From the NCBI GenBank assembly GCA_949987705.1, contig OX465281.1, positions 970,001 to 1,034,000 on the forward strand: 64,000 bases of DNA. Reading direction: 5' to 3'. The DNA is from Thereva unica. Lineage: Eukaryota; Arthropoda; Insecta; Diptera; Therevidae. The position numbers and the translations under genes were made by a program. Shown one piece after another: positions 31,720 through 42,801 of the stretch. The stretch's first letter is position 1. Each line of letters opens with the position of its first letter. The notes beneath the pieces are model-generated. The model searched no databases. It had not been told where the DNA came from and was given only the letters and a program-made list of their open reading frames with translations.

Positions 31720-34010
31720 CAAACAATTGACGCAGTTAAAAAAACCATGCGTCAAGCTATGTATTCGCGAAATAAAGCCACAAACAATCGACAATGTACT
31801 ACAAAATTTGATTAACAGGATGGGCCTAGCGTCAAGCCATAAATGGCAGCCATTTTAATGGAATTGGTTTCGGAGGATATACTCTCTTGAATAAAGATTA
31901 ACAATTCCAAAAAGAAACCAACGAATGGCTTCTTTACTTGCTGTATTCCCTGTTCCTCTGCTGGCTCACCAATATGGATTGTTTAGAAATGATGTTAGTT
32001 ATAATTTACCTAGTTTATAGCAGAAAAATTAAATCGATTTAGCTCAAAGTTACATCCAAATTTCGAATTAGCGTATAAACGGGTATTAAATACATTCTTA
32101 TAACTATGGCTTAAGCCGAAATATTTCGGTTTAAGCTATAATTCGAATTACCTCGTTTATAGGGTAAAAATTTTTTGGATGATCCATAATTCGAATTATT
32201 TTTGGAGTAGGTATAAACTAGGTAATTATCGTAGTACAAATCCTAAGAGCTCAATTTTGGCGAAACGACGAATTTTGCTTCTCCTTCGAGAGATCCAACT
32301 CGCTTAAACTTATTAAATTTTCACTTAGAGCACCGCTCTTTCAACAGACCTGCCAAAACATTCGCTTAGCTTCTCTACATAACATTTCTGGAGGACAACC
32401 TTACACTTTTCAGTGCTTCTCATAATGTTATGTAATACTTTTTTGCATAGTATCACATTCGCGTTGAAAAATGTTCCACTACATCTCACGCAATATCTAA
32501 ATAGCAAATAACAGGTAACATAAAACGATGCCCGCGAAAGCTATGACCTGTAGTTTCAAATAATGATGCCTGAAAAAATAGTCATAATATTGAAAGACAA
32601 CGGGGGACCAATACTTGTTTTCGTTGATTTTAAATTGATTTATACGAAAAAAGCTATTTGTTTTTAGTGTTATACACATTTTGTTTTTAGTGTTATACAT
32701 GTTAAAAATTTGTAACATATTAAATCAAAAGATATAAAAGCGAAGTTTGGCATGGCCTATTCACGTATTGGAACAACGAATCCGATTACACTTTCATTTT
32801 CGTCCTGCGCTAAAATCATCGAAAAGAAAAGTAACTAAAAAACCAGAAATCCGTAAAAAAAACATTCAGAAATAAAACAAACACAAACTAGCACCGCCAA
32901 AAAACACTGTGATTTATGAATTGCCGCCACTTAGGTTAAATTCATTTTTAATCGTTTTCGATAACCTCAGAGATTTGTTAAATTTGGACCTGGGGGGTAC
33001 GAAACATGTTCCACGGTTCGTGCTAAATGTTTTATGTAATTTTGGACAAACTGAAAACTTTTTGTCCCTGCGCGTTTCTGGTTTTGATTATTCAATTTGC
33101 CGTCTTATAATTTAAACAATTAGAGAAGTCCGTCTGCAATGAATTTATGGTATTTTTAGAACAATTAATCAAACGTCATGCACTAATGGCGCGCCGCGCT
33201 TTTGGCCGCACAATTAAAACTAATTTCCGCATATTGGCAGCAGTGTAAGAGCTGCACGAAATATTTTTGTAGGTCTTTATTATAAATTAAATTAAGGTTC
33301 AATAAACGCGACTTTTTATTATTTATATGTCTCCTTAAGCATCCATTGAACACCCCCAAACCGCGAAAGAACAACGAAACGTCTGCGTTACATCTTGAGC
33401 AAAGTTTATTGCACTGCAGCAGTGCCAGGTGTCCAACTGATAAAACACCCGGTATGACACTCCGAATCGTCAATAAGTCTCCGGGGAGTAAATAAACAGA
33501 AATTTGCGAAAATTCGTAATTTTGTAAATAGTAAGAATTTCTCGGTTTCCTCGTTGTTTCAGGCCGGGAAAGAATCTTTCTGCGAAGGAAACACGCTCAC
33601 GAAGCTCGGAAACTCGCCCACGATCTGGTCGCGTTTCTTATCTTCTGTTGATCTTTATCTGACGAATTACGTAAAACCCGAGCTGATAAGGAAAATAACA
33701 AACTTCAAGGCAGATTTGCTTAGGAAAGTGAAATGTGCTCTAATGTACGAATGTGTGTGCAAGTTTGTGGCGTTTTCCGACTTTTCGCGGGAAGTGCAAA
33801 TGGAAATGTCTTTTTCACATTTTTCCAACTTTTGAAATAGTCTCGAAAAATAGCAGCAACATGGCAAACGTTGTGATATGCGTTCTGCCTTTCTCAATTA
33901 TGATTTGAGATAAGGCCTTTTGAAATTTGCTTGCTAATCGTGATTTATAAATAATTTTCTACTATTGGCTTGTTATCTGCATTATAGATTTAGTGGAGAG
34001 TATCTTATAG
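31720..34010. other. AT-rich spacer with no recognised gene
   Basis: 31990-32240 holds several partly palindromic ATTCGAATTA / TAATTCGAAT phrases. I found no exon; the open frame at 33554-33835 shows no known motif. Confidence 0.35.
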
Positions 34011-34019
34011 GTAGTACTC

Positions 34020-34290
34020 ACCAACATTCCCTGCTTCTTATGCTTCTTTAACCCCTAGTGTGACATAGGGCGGATACAGTTCCTCTTTAGCGGGCTCTGT
34101 TTTGTGCGATAGCTCTCACCCCCTCCAGGATCTCCCAGTTGTTGTAGTCTTCCAACACGATGGGCTCGTACGCACGCGCCCCTCCTCAAGGGCCTCTTTG
34201 GTTAGATTCTAGCTCTCGTGTTGTAAGGTACAACCAATCCAAATCCATTTCGTACACCTTATTTCGTCATCTATTCTTTTCAGGCCGGCG
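34020..34290 (-). pseudogene. 3' end of a second non-LTR element
   Basis: On the minus strand a frame reads NWEILEGVRAIAQNRAR followed by a stop and RGTVSALC, a pattern (A-Q-[DN]-R-x-x-W-R) seen at the C-termini of RTE/R1-like elements. It lies directly beyond the TTC-rich 3' repeat of the RTE copy, so it may be a separate older element. Stops interrupt it. Confidence 0.45.
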
Positions 34291-34299
34291 TGGTGTCAT

Positions 34300-34350
34300 A
34301 ATTCTTCTTCTTATTCTCCTTGTCATAATTCTTCTTCTTCTTCTTCGATG
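34300..34350 (-). repeat. GAAGAA-type 3' terminal repeat of the RTE element
   Basis: On the minus strand, GAAGAAGAAGAATTATGACAAG is followed by further AAGAAGAAGAATTATGAC. RTE elements usually end in such short tandem repeats instead of poly(A), which marks this as their 3' end. Confidence 0.65.
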
Positions 34351-34537
34351 GCTCTACAGCCCAATTCGAGCCTTGGCCTCCATCAGCTTCTTCCTCCAGA
34401 CGTCTCTCTGCTCTGCAGCTTGGCTCCAGTTTCTTGTGTTGAGCAGTTTTGCTGCATCGGCCTTAATATTATCTTCCCAACTTAACCGTGGTTTGCCAAC
34501 TGATCTTTTGCCATCTGGTAGTTGCGAATTACTCCCT

Positions 34538-35340
34538 CTAGGCAGAGATTATATATATAGCATGGGTGCCAGCCCATCGCCCTGCTTTAAGCCTTGCTTG
34601 ACTGGGAAGGACTCCGTCAATTCTCCTTGTATTCTGACTGCACATCTTGTATTTTCCATTGTCATTTTTGTTAATTTTATTATCTTCAGGGGGATGTTTA
34701 GGTCCAGCATTGTTGCATACATTTGATCCCTGTCGATCTGTCGTATGCTTGTTTAAAGTCCATGAAAAGTTGATACCCGTCAATGTTGTATTCCCAGCAT
34801 TTTCGGAGGATTTGCCTTATTGTAAAAAGTTGATCCATTGTTCACCTATTTCTTCCGAATCCAGCTTGGTATTCACTTATTGCCGCTTCTGCGTAAGGTT
34901 CCAATCTGGCCTTAATTATATTGGTCATTATTTTATATACTGTGCTTAAAAGAGATATGCCTCTATAGTTTCCACAGTTGAATCTGTCCTCTTTCTTGTG
35001 TATTGGGCAGATAATGCTTTGCTCCCATTCTTCAGGCATTTTTTCATTCCTCCATATGCAGCATAGTAATTCGTGTATAGCTGCTGAGAGCGATTCGCCT
35101 GCTTGTTTGATCAACTCTGCTGGGATGTTATCAATTCCTGGAGATTTGTTGTTTCTTAAGGATCGTATGGCACTTTGTACTTCTTCCAGAGTGGGTACAT
35201 TTGTTTCTCTGGTGTCATCGTTATGTTGTAGACGGGGTTCTGGTACATGTCTGATGCTTTCATTTGCGTTCAGCAGCTCGCTAAAAAATTCCTTCCATCT
35301 TTTCTTTACATCTTCGCTGCCTGTGACTATAATGCCTTCA
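34538..35340 (-). pseudogene. RTE reverse transcriptase, broken
   Basis: The minus-strand frame covers RT motifs 1-3: KMPEEWEQSIICPIHKKED, NCGNYRGISLLSTVYKI and YQAGFGRNR, then a frameshift at about 34842. FMDFKQAYD (the first catalytic Asp) follows, then a shifted frame leading to KQGLKQGDGLAPML-like sequence. The second catalytic motif (x-A-D-D) is lost in a deletion, and the frame jumps to the C-terminal basic segment. Nonfunctional. Confidence 0.8.
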
Positions 35341-37460
35341 GATGGTTTAATCGGGAAACAGATGGTTTAATCGGGAGTGTATGAATGCAATCAAAACTAA
35401 AGAAGCCGCCTTCCGAGCGTACAAGAGCTTCCCGAGTGAATCGCTCCGTTTAGAGTACATACAACAAAGAAATTCTTGTAAAACCGCCATCAAGAAAGTC
35501 AAAACCTCATTTGACAACAAATTGAGAAGTAAACTCCTAAATGCAACCTCCGGTAGCAAAAACTTCTGGTCCTTGGTAAGTTCCATCAAGAAGAATTTCA
35601 CTACAACTTCAACCCCTTCCTTTATTCACAATGAGAAGGTAATAGCAGACAGCAAATCCAAGGCCTATTTATTAGCATCTATGTTCGCTTCGAATTCTTC
35701 TTTGCCCGAAACTGATGTGCTACCCCCTGTTTCCGAGCGTAACGCCCATTCAATGGACAGGGTTTTTTTCAGGACTCGCGAGGTGTACAGGTGCCTCAAA
35801 GAGCTCGATGCCAACAAATCCACTGGACCCGATAATATACCCCCTATCGTCTTAAAACAATGCGCCTCACCTTTGGCTAAACCTCTGCGCAAATTATTTT
35901 CCCTGTCATATTTCTCCGGAGTTTATCCCGACTCTTGGAAACTTGCCCATGTTCAGCCAATACCGAAAAAAGGTGACTCCAGCGACCCCTCTAACTACCG
36001 CCCAATAGCAATTACTTCTATTCTCTCCAAAACCATGGAGACGATAATCAACAAAAAGCTTATGGGATATCTAGAATCCAATCTACTCATAAACGACAGA
36101 CAGTATGGCTTCCGACAAAAAAGATCCACTGGCGATCTTTTAGTCTGTCTTACAGAACACTGCATGGATCCGGTGAGTCTAGTCTGGTTGCTCTGAATAT
36201 CTCCAAGGCTTTCGATAGAGTTTGGCACACAGCCCTGTTAGCTAAACTCAAAGCTATTGGAGTTGACTCACTTCTACAGAAGTGGATTGAGCGCTTCCTT
36301 TCTGGCCGTTCAATCAAAGTGGTATTGGATGGCGTCAAATCCGCATTCCACCCGATCACTGCGGGGGTACCCCAGGGGTCAATTTTATCACCGGCCCTAT
36401 TTCTCATATTTATAAATGACCTTCTTTCAATCCCCTCCAACCCACTTCTCAGCTTCACTGACGACGGTACTCTACGTTACTCGTACAGCTTCGATACAAG
36501 ACAGACTCATGCCAGATGCTGTCTTGATGATCGCGAACTAATGTTCAACTCTATTAATAACGACATTGAACTCATTCTAGAGTGGGGAAGGAAGAATCGT
36601 GTTGAATTCAACTCCGACAAAACCAAGTACTGTCTTATCTCCAAAAAGAAGCTCAACACCTCTCCACCCTTGAGAGTGGATGGAGTTCAACTAATGGCCG
36701 ACCCATCCTTACACATCTTAGGCGTGACATTAGCCAAAGACTTGCGATGGAATGACCACATATTCCAAATCGCCAAACAAGCATCCCAGTGCTTGGGATT
36801 TCTTAAGAGGTGCAAATTCCTCCTCCAATCATCGGCCCGTGCTGTTATTTATAAATCCTACATTCGGCCTCTTCTCGAATATAACTCCCTCGTTTGGGGC
36901 GGCGCCCCAATAACCACCTTGGCATGGTTAGATAAGGTGCAAAAAAGGGTCCTTAAGTTAATTAATGACGATACCGCTTGCTCCACCATCGACCCCCTGA
37001 GCCACCGTAGGAATGTAGCAGCACTGACAAAATTTTATCGCTACTATCATAGTGACTGTTCCCTCGAGCTAAACGCTCTCCTGCCTCCACGGCAATCTTA
37101 TACCCGCAACACCAGATTAGCCCGCCCACTCATCTCATTCCCTCCACCTGCAACTCCCCCTTTCACGCACTCAACAACAAGATATGAATTCGTTTGTGAA
37201 TAGAACAACTCGACTGTGGAATAATCTCTCGCAGTCAGTTTTTCCGAGCTCATACAACATCCAAGAGTTCAAACGCAGGGTTCATCACCACCTTCTTCAA
37301 TACCCCCCCGTACCTTTTAATCCTTAACCTATACCCCCCCCCCCTCATCCCTCCCCCGTACTAAGCTTACTGCTAGACATTGCACCATGACGTGACAAAT
37401 GACATGACGGACTAGTAGTACAAAGGGTGACTCCTAAGCTTAGCACTGCCACATAAAAAA
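35341..37460 (+). mobile_element. 5'-truncated Jockey/CR1-like non-LTR element
   Basis: It inserted into the RTE copy in the opposite orientation. It begins inside the ORF at RWFNRE, with a short tandem duplication of GATGGTTTAATCGGGA at the junction, lacks endonuclease, and ends with a 3' UTR containing AAGCTTACTGCTAGACATTG and CTTAGCACTGCCACAT plus an A10 tract. Other 3' ends of the same family occur at 8900-9000 and 55850-56045, and a decayed RT copy at 53940-54480. Truncation, A-tail and dispersed copies fit target-primed reverse transcription. Confidence 0.85.
35381..37326 (+). pseudogene. Jockey/CR1-like reverse transcriptase, frameshifted
   Basis: RT motifs in order: ELDANKSTGPDNIPPIVLK, VQPIPKKGDSSDPSNYRPIA, YGFRQKRSTGDLL, then (after a frameshift at about 36160) NISKAFDRVWH with the first catalytic Asp, GVPQGSILSPALF, and SFTDDGTL, the catalytic D-D (family usually F-A-D-D). 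The thumb continues with NSDKTKYCLIS and HILGVTLAKDLRWNDH to about 37170, where a second frameshift leads to NRTTRLWNNL and EFKRRVHHHLL, ending at a TAA near 37326. At least two frameshifts make it dead. Clade choice between Jockey and CR1 is not settled. Confidence 0.85.
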
Positions 37461-38762
37461 AAAATATACCGGAGGAGGGTTTGAAGCTTTTCTTGAAGAA
37501 GTTTACTTCCCTGTATGCTTCCCGTGTTTTGTTTTGGGCAAAGATTTCCTCTACTCTCAGGATGTGATTGTTGAGGAATTGCCTTTTCTTTTTCCTGCAC
37601 ATGTTTTTTGCGGTTCTTCTTGTTTCCTCGTACTTCAATTTCTTACTCCTCGTCGGTCTCTCTATGTATATTTTCCTATTTTTATTTCTGGCCTCTATAG
37701 CTGCTTTACATTCCTCGTCGTACCAGTCACTGGCTCTGGCTGTGCGTTTGTAGCCTATAGTTTCCTTCGTGACATCTGTCAGTATCGTCTTCAATCTTAT
37801 CCATTTTCCCTAGACTGTGTCTTCATTATTTATATTTGGACCTATTCTTTCTGCTAGAGTTTCCTGATATCTCTCCAACACGGGCTGTTCCTGCAGGCGA
37901 TCGACGTCGAATTTCTTGTGTTTGCTGTTTCTTCTTTCTTGAGTAGACAGCCGACATCTGAATCTAGCTTTAACTAGAAAATGGTCCGATTCACAATTTG
38001 CACCCCTACAGGTTCTTACTTGCAGGATACTGGAAGCTGCCCTTCTGTCTATGAGAATATGGTCTATTTGATTGCAGTATCTTTCGCTGGGGGATTGCCA
38101 TGTGTATTTGTGAATGTCCTTTCTTGGGAAATATGTTGAGCTGACGATCATATTTTTACTCATTGCGAAATCGATAACACGTTGTCAGTTATCGTTTGAT
38201 GTTTCGTGGAGGCTTTCCTTTCCAATGGTCGGTCTGTGCCAGTTCTCTCTTCCAATTTTGGCGTTGAGGTCTCCTAACACCATCTTGATGTCATTGGAAG
38301 GGGCCGTATCATATGCGTGCTCAAGTTTATAATAGAAAGTGTCCTTTGTCGTGTCCGCTTTCTCCTCCGTCTCCGCATGTACGTTTACTATTGAGAGGGT
38401 AAAGAACTTCGTTCGGAGTCGTATTGAGCATAATCGTTCACTGATTGGCTTGAACTCTATCACATTATCTATAATTGACTTGTGTACTACGAAACCTACT
38501 CCTAAGTGATGTTCCCTTCCGCAGCTGTAGAATATCCTGTAGTTGCCAAGGTCCATTGTCCCGTCTCCTATCCATCTGATCTCTTGTAACGCGAGTAATT
38601 TTATTTTATATCTGCTCACTTCGTCTAATAGTGACTTAACTGCTGCAGTTCTGTACATACTTCGCGTATTCCATGTTCCGAAAATCATTTCCAGGTGCTG
38701 TTTCCGTAGTCGTTGGCGTTTTTCCCGTCCGTTCCGAGGCTTTGCTTCGGGTTTCTTAACTG
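37450..38762 (-). pseudogene. RTE endonuclease and connector, two in-frame stops
   Basis: From the ATG at 38688 the frame encodes the EEP-type endonuclease: N in GTWNTRS, E in ALQEIRW, D and N in LGDLNAKIG, and the final SDHFLV. An in-frame TGA (about 38184), where the family has Gly in N-D-N-G, and a TAG (about 37810) interrupt it. Reading through gives a single frame to EVNFFKKSFKPSSG at the Jockey/CR1-like insertion. Catalytic residues look preserved, so decay is moderate. Confidence 0.8.
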
Positions 38763-40574
38763 TGTAACGGTCAGTTTTGCCTAAATATCTACCTGACTAA
38801 AAATTACTGTGGAGCAGAAAATCGAGTAGCTGATTGGGAACAAAAAGGTAGGCGGGGGAAAAATGAAAAAAGGAGATTATCACGGGGAGTCAGACAAAAA
38901 GGCCGAAAAAAAAAAAAGTCGGGAGAAAAAAACTGGATTGTTCGAGGTTCTGGTTGAAAAAAAGTTTTTTTTTGAAAACGGTTGGGAGGAAAGGATAACT
39001 TTTGGAAAAAAACGGAAAAGAAAGTTGGTTTCGAGTATTTTTAAATTATTTATGTTCGGAGGAAGTTGCTGGGAAATCATTTTGATGCATGTTTGGTTTC
39101 GCGTCGGGAAAAATAAATAATTTCCCCACAAGAAAACAAAAAACAAGACCAAAGAAAAGCCAGTTTCGTGGAGAAACGAACAATCTGTGGATAGACCAGG
39201 TCAGCTCGCTGGTACAGGGAACAACTATTTCTGGACATACAACCGTGTGGTTGTGGCAAAGCAGTCTTTTTTTTTGTGTGCTGGAGTGAGCCGAACCGGT
39301 TTTTTTCTGAGAGACGAAGGACCGATAGGTGTTATACTGAAGAAGTAAGACGAGGCGTTCGACCTTACCTGCAGAGGCGACGGGACATTTCCCCAACATC
39401 CCGGCCATGTGGCACTAAAAGTGAGAGTCGTTAGAAGGCAATTAAGTAAGTACCCTTTGGTAGTCCTTTAGGCGTAGCTGGAAACACCGTACCATCAAGA
39501 ACCAATTACGTAAAAAAAAAAAAAAAGGGTTTCCCTGGGGGAGCAAGAGGCAGTACATTCCTATCAATTGGGAAAAATAAATTAGCTTAAAACTCAAGTA
39601 TTTTCTTGTTCAGCAGTCCGTCAAGAAGAGCCGGCGTTACTAGCCCTACGTTTTAAGTTTTAAATGATAGTTTTCGTTCAATGCTTAATATACCTTGACC
39701 CCGGAGTATTAGTTTGAAGACGTTTGCCTTAAGGCAGTACAATTACGGCAACTTGGAAGAATAAAGAAAACAGACAGTTTCAAATTATTAACATATTTTT
39801 AAAATTTTTTATTATTACATTAATTATTAATTAGATTCAACTTATGTACACCTTGCTTTGTATTTAACACTGTTAATTATTGTTTTTATCTGGCACCATT
39901 ACAGTTTTTTTGTCGGAACAATTTTAATTCAATTACTTCAATACCTTATTTACACACTTACCTACCACAGGTTAATTTTTTTAGCGTTTGACATTTTTAC
40001 TTGGGATTTAGAGACATATCAATATAATTTCAGATATCGTTGTAAAAGACAACGTACTGGGCCCAGGGCGTCGTTTTGGTTTTTTGTTAATAATGACCCG
40101 TGTAGACAATTGATTCAGTCCTGTTCTTTTTTTCACACAACCTACGTATACATACACCTTTTTATACATTTTTTTTGTTGATTATATGTATGTGAGAATC
40201 CACTTGTCTCGTGTGTAATAAATAAAATATGGCCATGTAATTAACTTTCTTTGGTGGAATGGTTGAGGGGGGGATCCTTTCTTTTCAGGGTTGACGCGGC
40301 TCGGGCGACGAGCGAAGGATGGAGGTGGTATTTAAGATTTTAACTAGTCACAGGTAAGTGGTGAACCAGCCACGGTAAGCCCCGGCCACACATCCCACGA
40401 CCCCTCCGGCGAGCTAGATAACTCCGTGTGGCCGGCGTAGGAGTTCCGGATTTTCGTTTTAATTCTTATGTATGGTGTTGGCTCCTTGGCCATGCTCTTC
40501 CGGGCTTGTGGCTAAGGGGGTAACACCTCGCATAAGTGGCGCCCAATAAATGGTCGCGCCATTATGCTGTTACA
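38763..40574 (+). repeat. Left LTR (1812 bp)
   Basis: It matches the right LTR along its whole length, except for an extra 609 bp between an A12 run (near 38912) and an A14-15 run (near 39513). Overlapping AATAAA signals lie at 40217-40226. No convincing ORF. Confidence 0.88.
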
Positions 40575-40578
40575 TAAA

Positions 40579-40594
40579 TGGCGCCCAACGTGGC
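40579..40594 (+). other. Primer binding site, tRNA-Lys(CTT)
   Basis: Four bases after the left LTR, TGGCGCCCAACGTGG is complementary to the 3' end of insect tRNA-Lys(CTT) with its CCA tail (CCACGTTGGGCGCCA), from memory of that tRNA. It fixes the element's orientation as +. Confidence 0.85.
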
Positions 40595-40895
40595 TTTTAA
40601 AGCCCGTTGACGGTCCTACACGGACCCTGAAGTTTAAATTTTTTTGGTTTAATACCACTTGTGCCTTCACGGACAATGTTTGATTTTTTTTTCGTCTATG
40701 GTTCACCACTTTTACCCAGCGCTCGCTGTGGGCTAAGGTAGTACCGCGAGGCCTTAGCCCTTGTCTATTTTTTCGAATTTTTTTTCAGCATCCTTGTCCA
40801 AATTCTATGTGAATTTTTAGTTGTTTTCGCTTTTAGGCCTGTCCGTTCACTTACGCGGTAACTTCTTCGTTTTGGAGTAGCTTCGAGCCATGCTG

Positions 40896-40945
40896 ACCTG
40901 CACGGCTTGCTAACAAGCGGTGTTCGCTTGGCTATGCGTGCAGGT
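40896..40945 (+). other. RNA hairpin with two alternative inner helices
   Basis: ACCTGCACG (40896-40904) pairs perfectly with CGTGCAGGT (40937-40945). Inside, CAAGC (40914-40918) can pair either with GCTTG at 40905-40909 or, as CAAGCG, with CGCTTG at 40925-40930. The two inner helices exclude each other. The location in the 5' leader of an LTR element would suit a packaging, dimerisation or translation signal, but that is inference. Confidence 0.55.
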
Positions 40946-40988
40946 AGTAGGGGTTCATCCCTGTCCTGTTTCTGGGGTCGGCGACTCT

Positions 40989-41124
40989 GGTATCAGGCGT
41001 GATACCGCCTGCCACTGCGTCGGTCCTTGAACAGGATCATCTTTTAATTTTCCTGGTGGAAGTTGAAGTTGGGACAAGGGCTTAACCGTCTTTGGTAACA
41101 GGCGTGTTAACGCCTGCCACTGCG
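40989..41124 (+). repeat. Two-copy hairpin repeat
   Basis: GGTATCAGGCGTGATACCGC... (40989-41019) and GGTAACAGGCGTGTTAACGC... (41094-41124) are diverged copies, each followed by CTGCCACTGCG. Each can form an outer stem (GGTATC/GATACC; in the second copy GGTAAC/GTTAAC) or an inner AGGCG/CGCCT stem. The change of a T-A pair to A-T between copies keeps most of the outer stem. Confidence 0.6.
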
Positions 41125-42143
41125 CCCCTTGTTCCTTCGGAAGGTCCATTCAGTTTATTAAATTCTATTTTTTGTTTTTGTCCTGATTCGTTTTTCTTCG
41201 TCTGTTCCTCCCAACTGATTGATTTTCCGAAAGGTAGCTCAGTTGTGGTTGAACAGCGGATTCCCCAAATTTTTTTTATTTTTTTGAAGAAGTTTCCTTT
41301 CCTTTCGTGGCGATGCGATTTTGAATTTTCATTTTTGTCCTTCTTTTGAGTGCGGACCTGAAGCTGTGACGGCGATGTGGATGGCACTTGGGGATGACTG
41401 TGAGTCATAGTCTTCGCCGACTGACATCGACATGCCGGAGCCCGGAAAGTGAATGTAGTCCCGCGCCCAACCATTCCTAAATTAAAGTTGAATTAAAGCA
41501 TATAATTACGCATCTACACTAACAACTACACTTTTATTGTTTTATAGCTACACACTACTTGCTTTTATAAGACGCTTACACGCGCGATCATTTTTTAATA
41601 CGTTAATTTAGAGAAAAATTAAATATAACAGATCTACACATATATGCGTTTTTAAGACGGTTATTTGGTAAAGTTTAATAAGGAAATATAATTTTACAAA
41701 TTAAAATGCAACGAATTGGTAGTATTAACGATTTTATCATCAGGATTTTAGTGGTCTAAACATAACCAAATTCTTTTACAATATTTATCAGTCAAAATCA
41801 GTTGTGCGGAACTCTGCTTAAATTGTCAGTGGTCGTCGAGAAAATTTTTTTATTTGTTTGTAAGGTTATTTTTAAAGGCGGAAAACGTATTTTCATCTCA
41901 ACTCGGAACTTGCGAAGAAAAAAATTGTACACAAATAAAGTGGACAGTATCCAGATATGGATGACGTATTTAACAATAAGCCCACTAAAGCTGGCCGCAG
42001 CAGCCGCCAACTTTTCTTCATCTTGATGTCAATTTCCTCTGGATTCCTGATCTTCTCGTATTTCCCGCAATTGAAATATATTTAACGTATCCGAAATACG
42101 AAATTATTGAAAGTGTTTGCGTGACTGATATTCGGTAACGCGG

Positions 42144-42290
42144 CTCATACTGTTCTTGGGAGCTCTGGCTCATCTATTAGATGCACCCTTCCCAAACGTG
42201 GAGGAGAGCTTTAATATGCAGGCAATGCATGATATACTCTATCTACGGCACAATTTCACTCAGTATGACCATCATGAATTTCCTGGTGTC
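42144..42290 (+). pseudogene. Captured ALG12 mannosyltransferase gene fragment
   Basis: About 49 codons in one frame match the N-terminus of ALG12, the ER alpha-1,6-mannosyltransferase that adds a mannose from dolichol-phosphate-mannose to the lipid-linked N-glycan precursor. Visible are the hydrophobic lead [12 protein letters not shown], then [16 protein letters not shown], then YDHHEFPGV, which in the family continues V-P-R-T-F. A TGA sits 6 codons upstream and no start codon is present; downstream of FPGV the match is lost (a possible GT donor follows CCTG at 42284). It lies in the LTR element's interior in the same orientation, so it looks like host sequence taken up through RNA. It cannot make a working enzyme. 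Confidence 0.75.
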
Positions 42291-42646
42291 GAGCCAGCAT
42301 TAAGATATACGGAGGTGATTTCCTCAAGGTTTCCTTTTCATCTATTTGATTTTTGGTCAGGCTGTGGGTGTACCTCGGCGAGCTAGTTGCCTGTCGTTCT
42401 ACGGGGGGGAGTCCCATGCAATGTGGGATTGCGTGAGATTAACTCCATGGTGCGAGGGGAAACCAGTTCTGGCGAGAATGTCTGGAAGTTTACAGGAGCC
42501 GGAGGGGGACAATATGGAATTGCCTTCAGCCTGATCCTGGGGCTTCCAGATATTCGTCCGAGCGAATCGACTGACGGCCCCACGTTTTTTTTAAAATTGG
42601 CGTAATCACTCCTCTAACCTCGTTTCGAGTTAATCCTTTCACGTAT

Positions 42647-42714
42647 GCCCGGCTAGCTCACTAGAGCATGAGACTCTTAGTCTCAGGTCGTGAGTCGAGA
42701 CCCACATTGGCGCC
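42647..42714 (+). pseudogene. tRNA-Lys(CTT)-like sequence with CCA
   Basis: GCCCGGCTAGCTCA, then TAGAGCATGAGACTCTTAGT (anticodon CTT in a 7-base loop with intact TGAGA/TCTCA stem), then TCAGGTCGTGAGTCGAGACC and CACATTGGCGCCA follow tRNA-Lys(CTT) throughout. It is shortened in the D loop, has lost a base in the T loop, and one G is missing in the acceptor stem. It ends in CCA, which eukaryotic tRNA genes do not encode. It is probably not a functional tRNA. It lies 87 bp before the right LTR. Confidence 0.8.
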
Positions 42715-42801
42715 AAAAATATTAGGCCTTATGGCATAAAAACTGTCCGTTTTTTTCGGCTCCTCACTGCCTCGCGAGTCGGCCTCGTGGACCCGAGGGT
42801 A

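Noticed and set aside
33554..33835. 93-codon plus-strand frame
   Set aside because: Open on both strands and not recognised; chance frame is likely.
39858..40181. 107-codon frame present identically in both LTRs (again at 43288-43611)
   Set aside because: It begins at a non-ATG codon in a T-rich stretch and is duplicated only because the LTR is duplicated. The hydrophobic, low-complexity translation has no motif.
40955..41474. Minus-strand frames (130 and 64 codons) in the LTR element leader
   Set aside because: They are antisense to the element as fixed by the primer site. The apparent QWQA repeats arise from the two-copy hairpin repeat, not from a protein domain.
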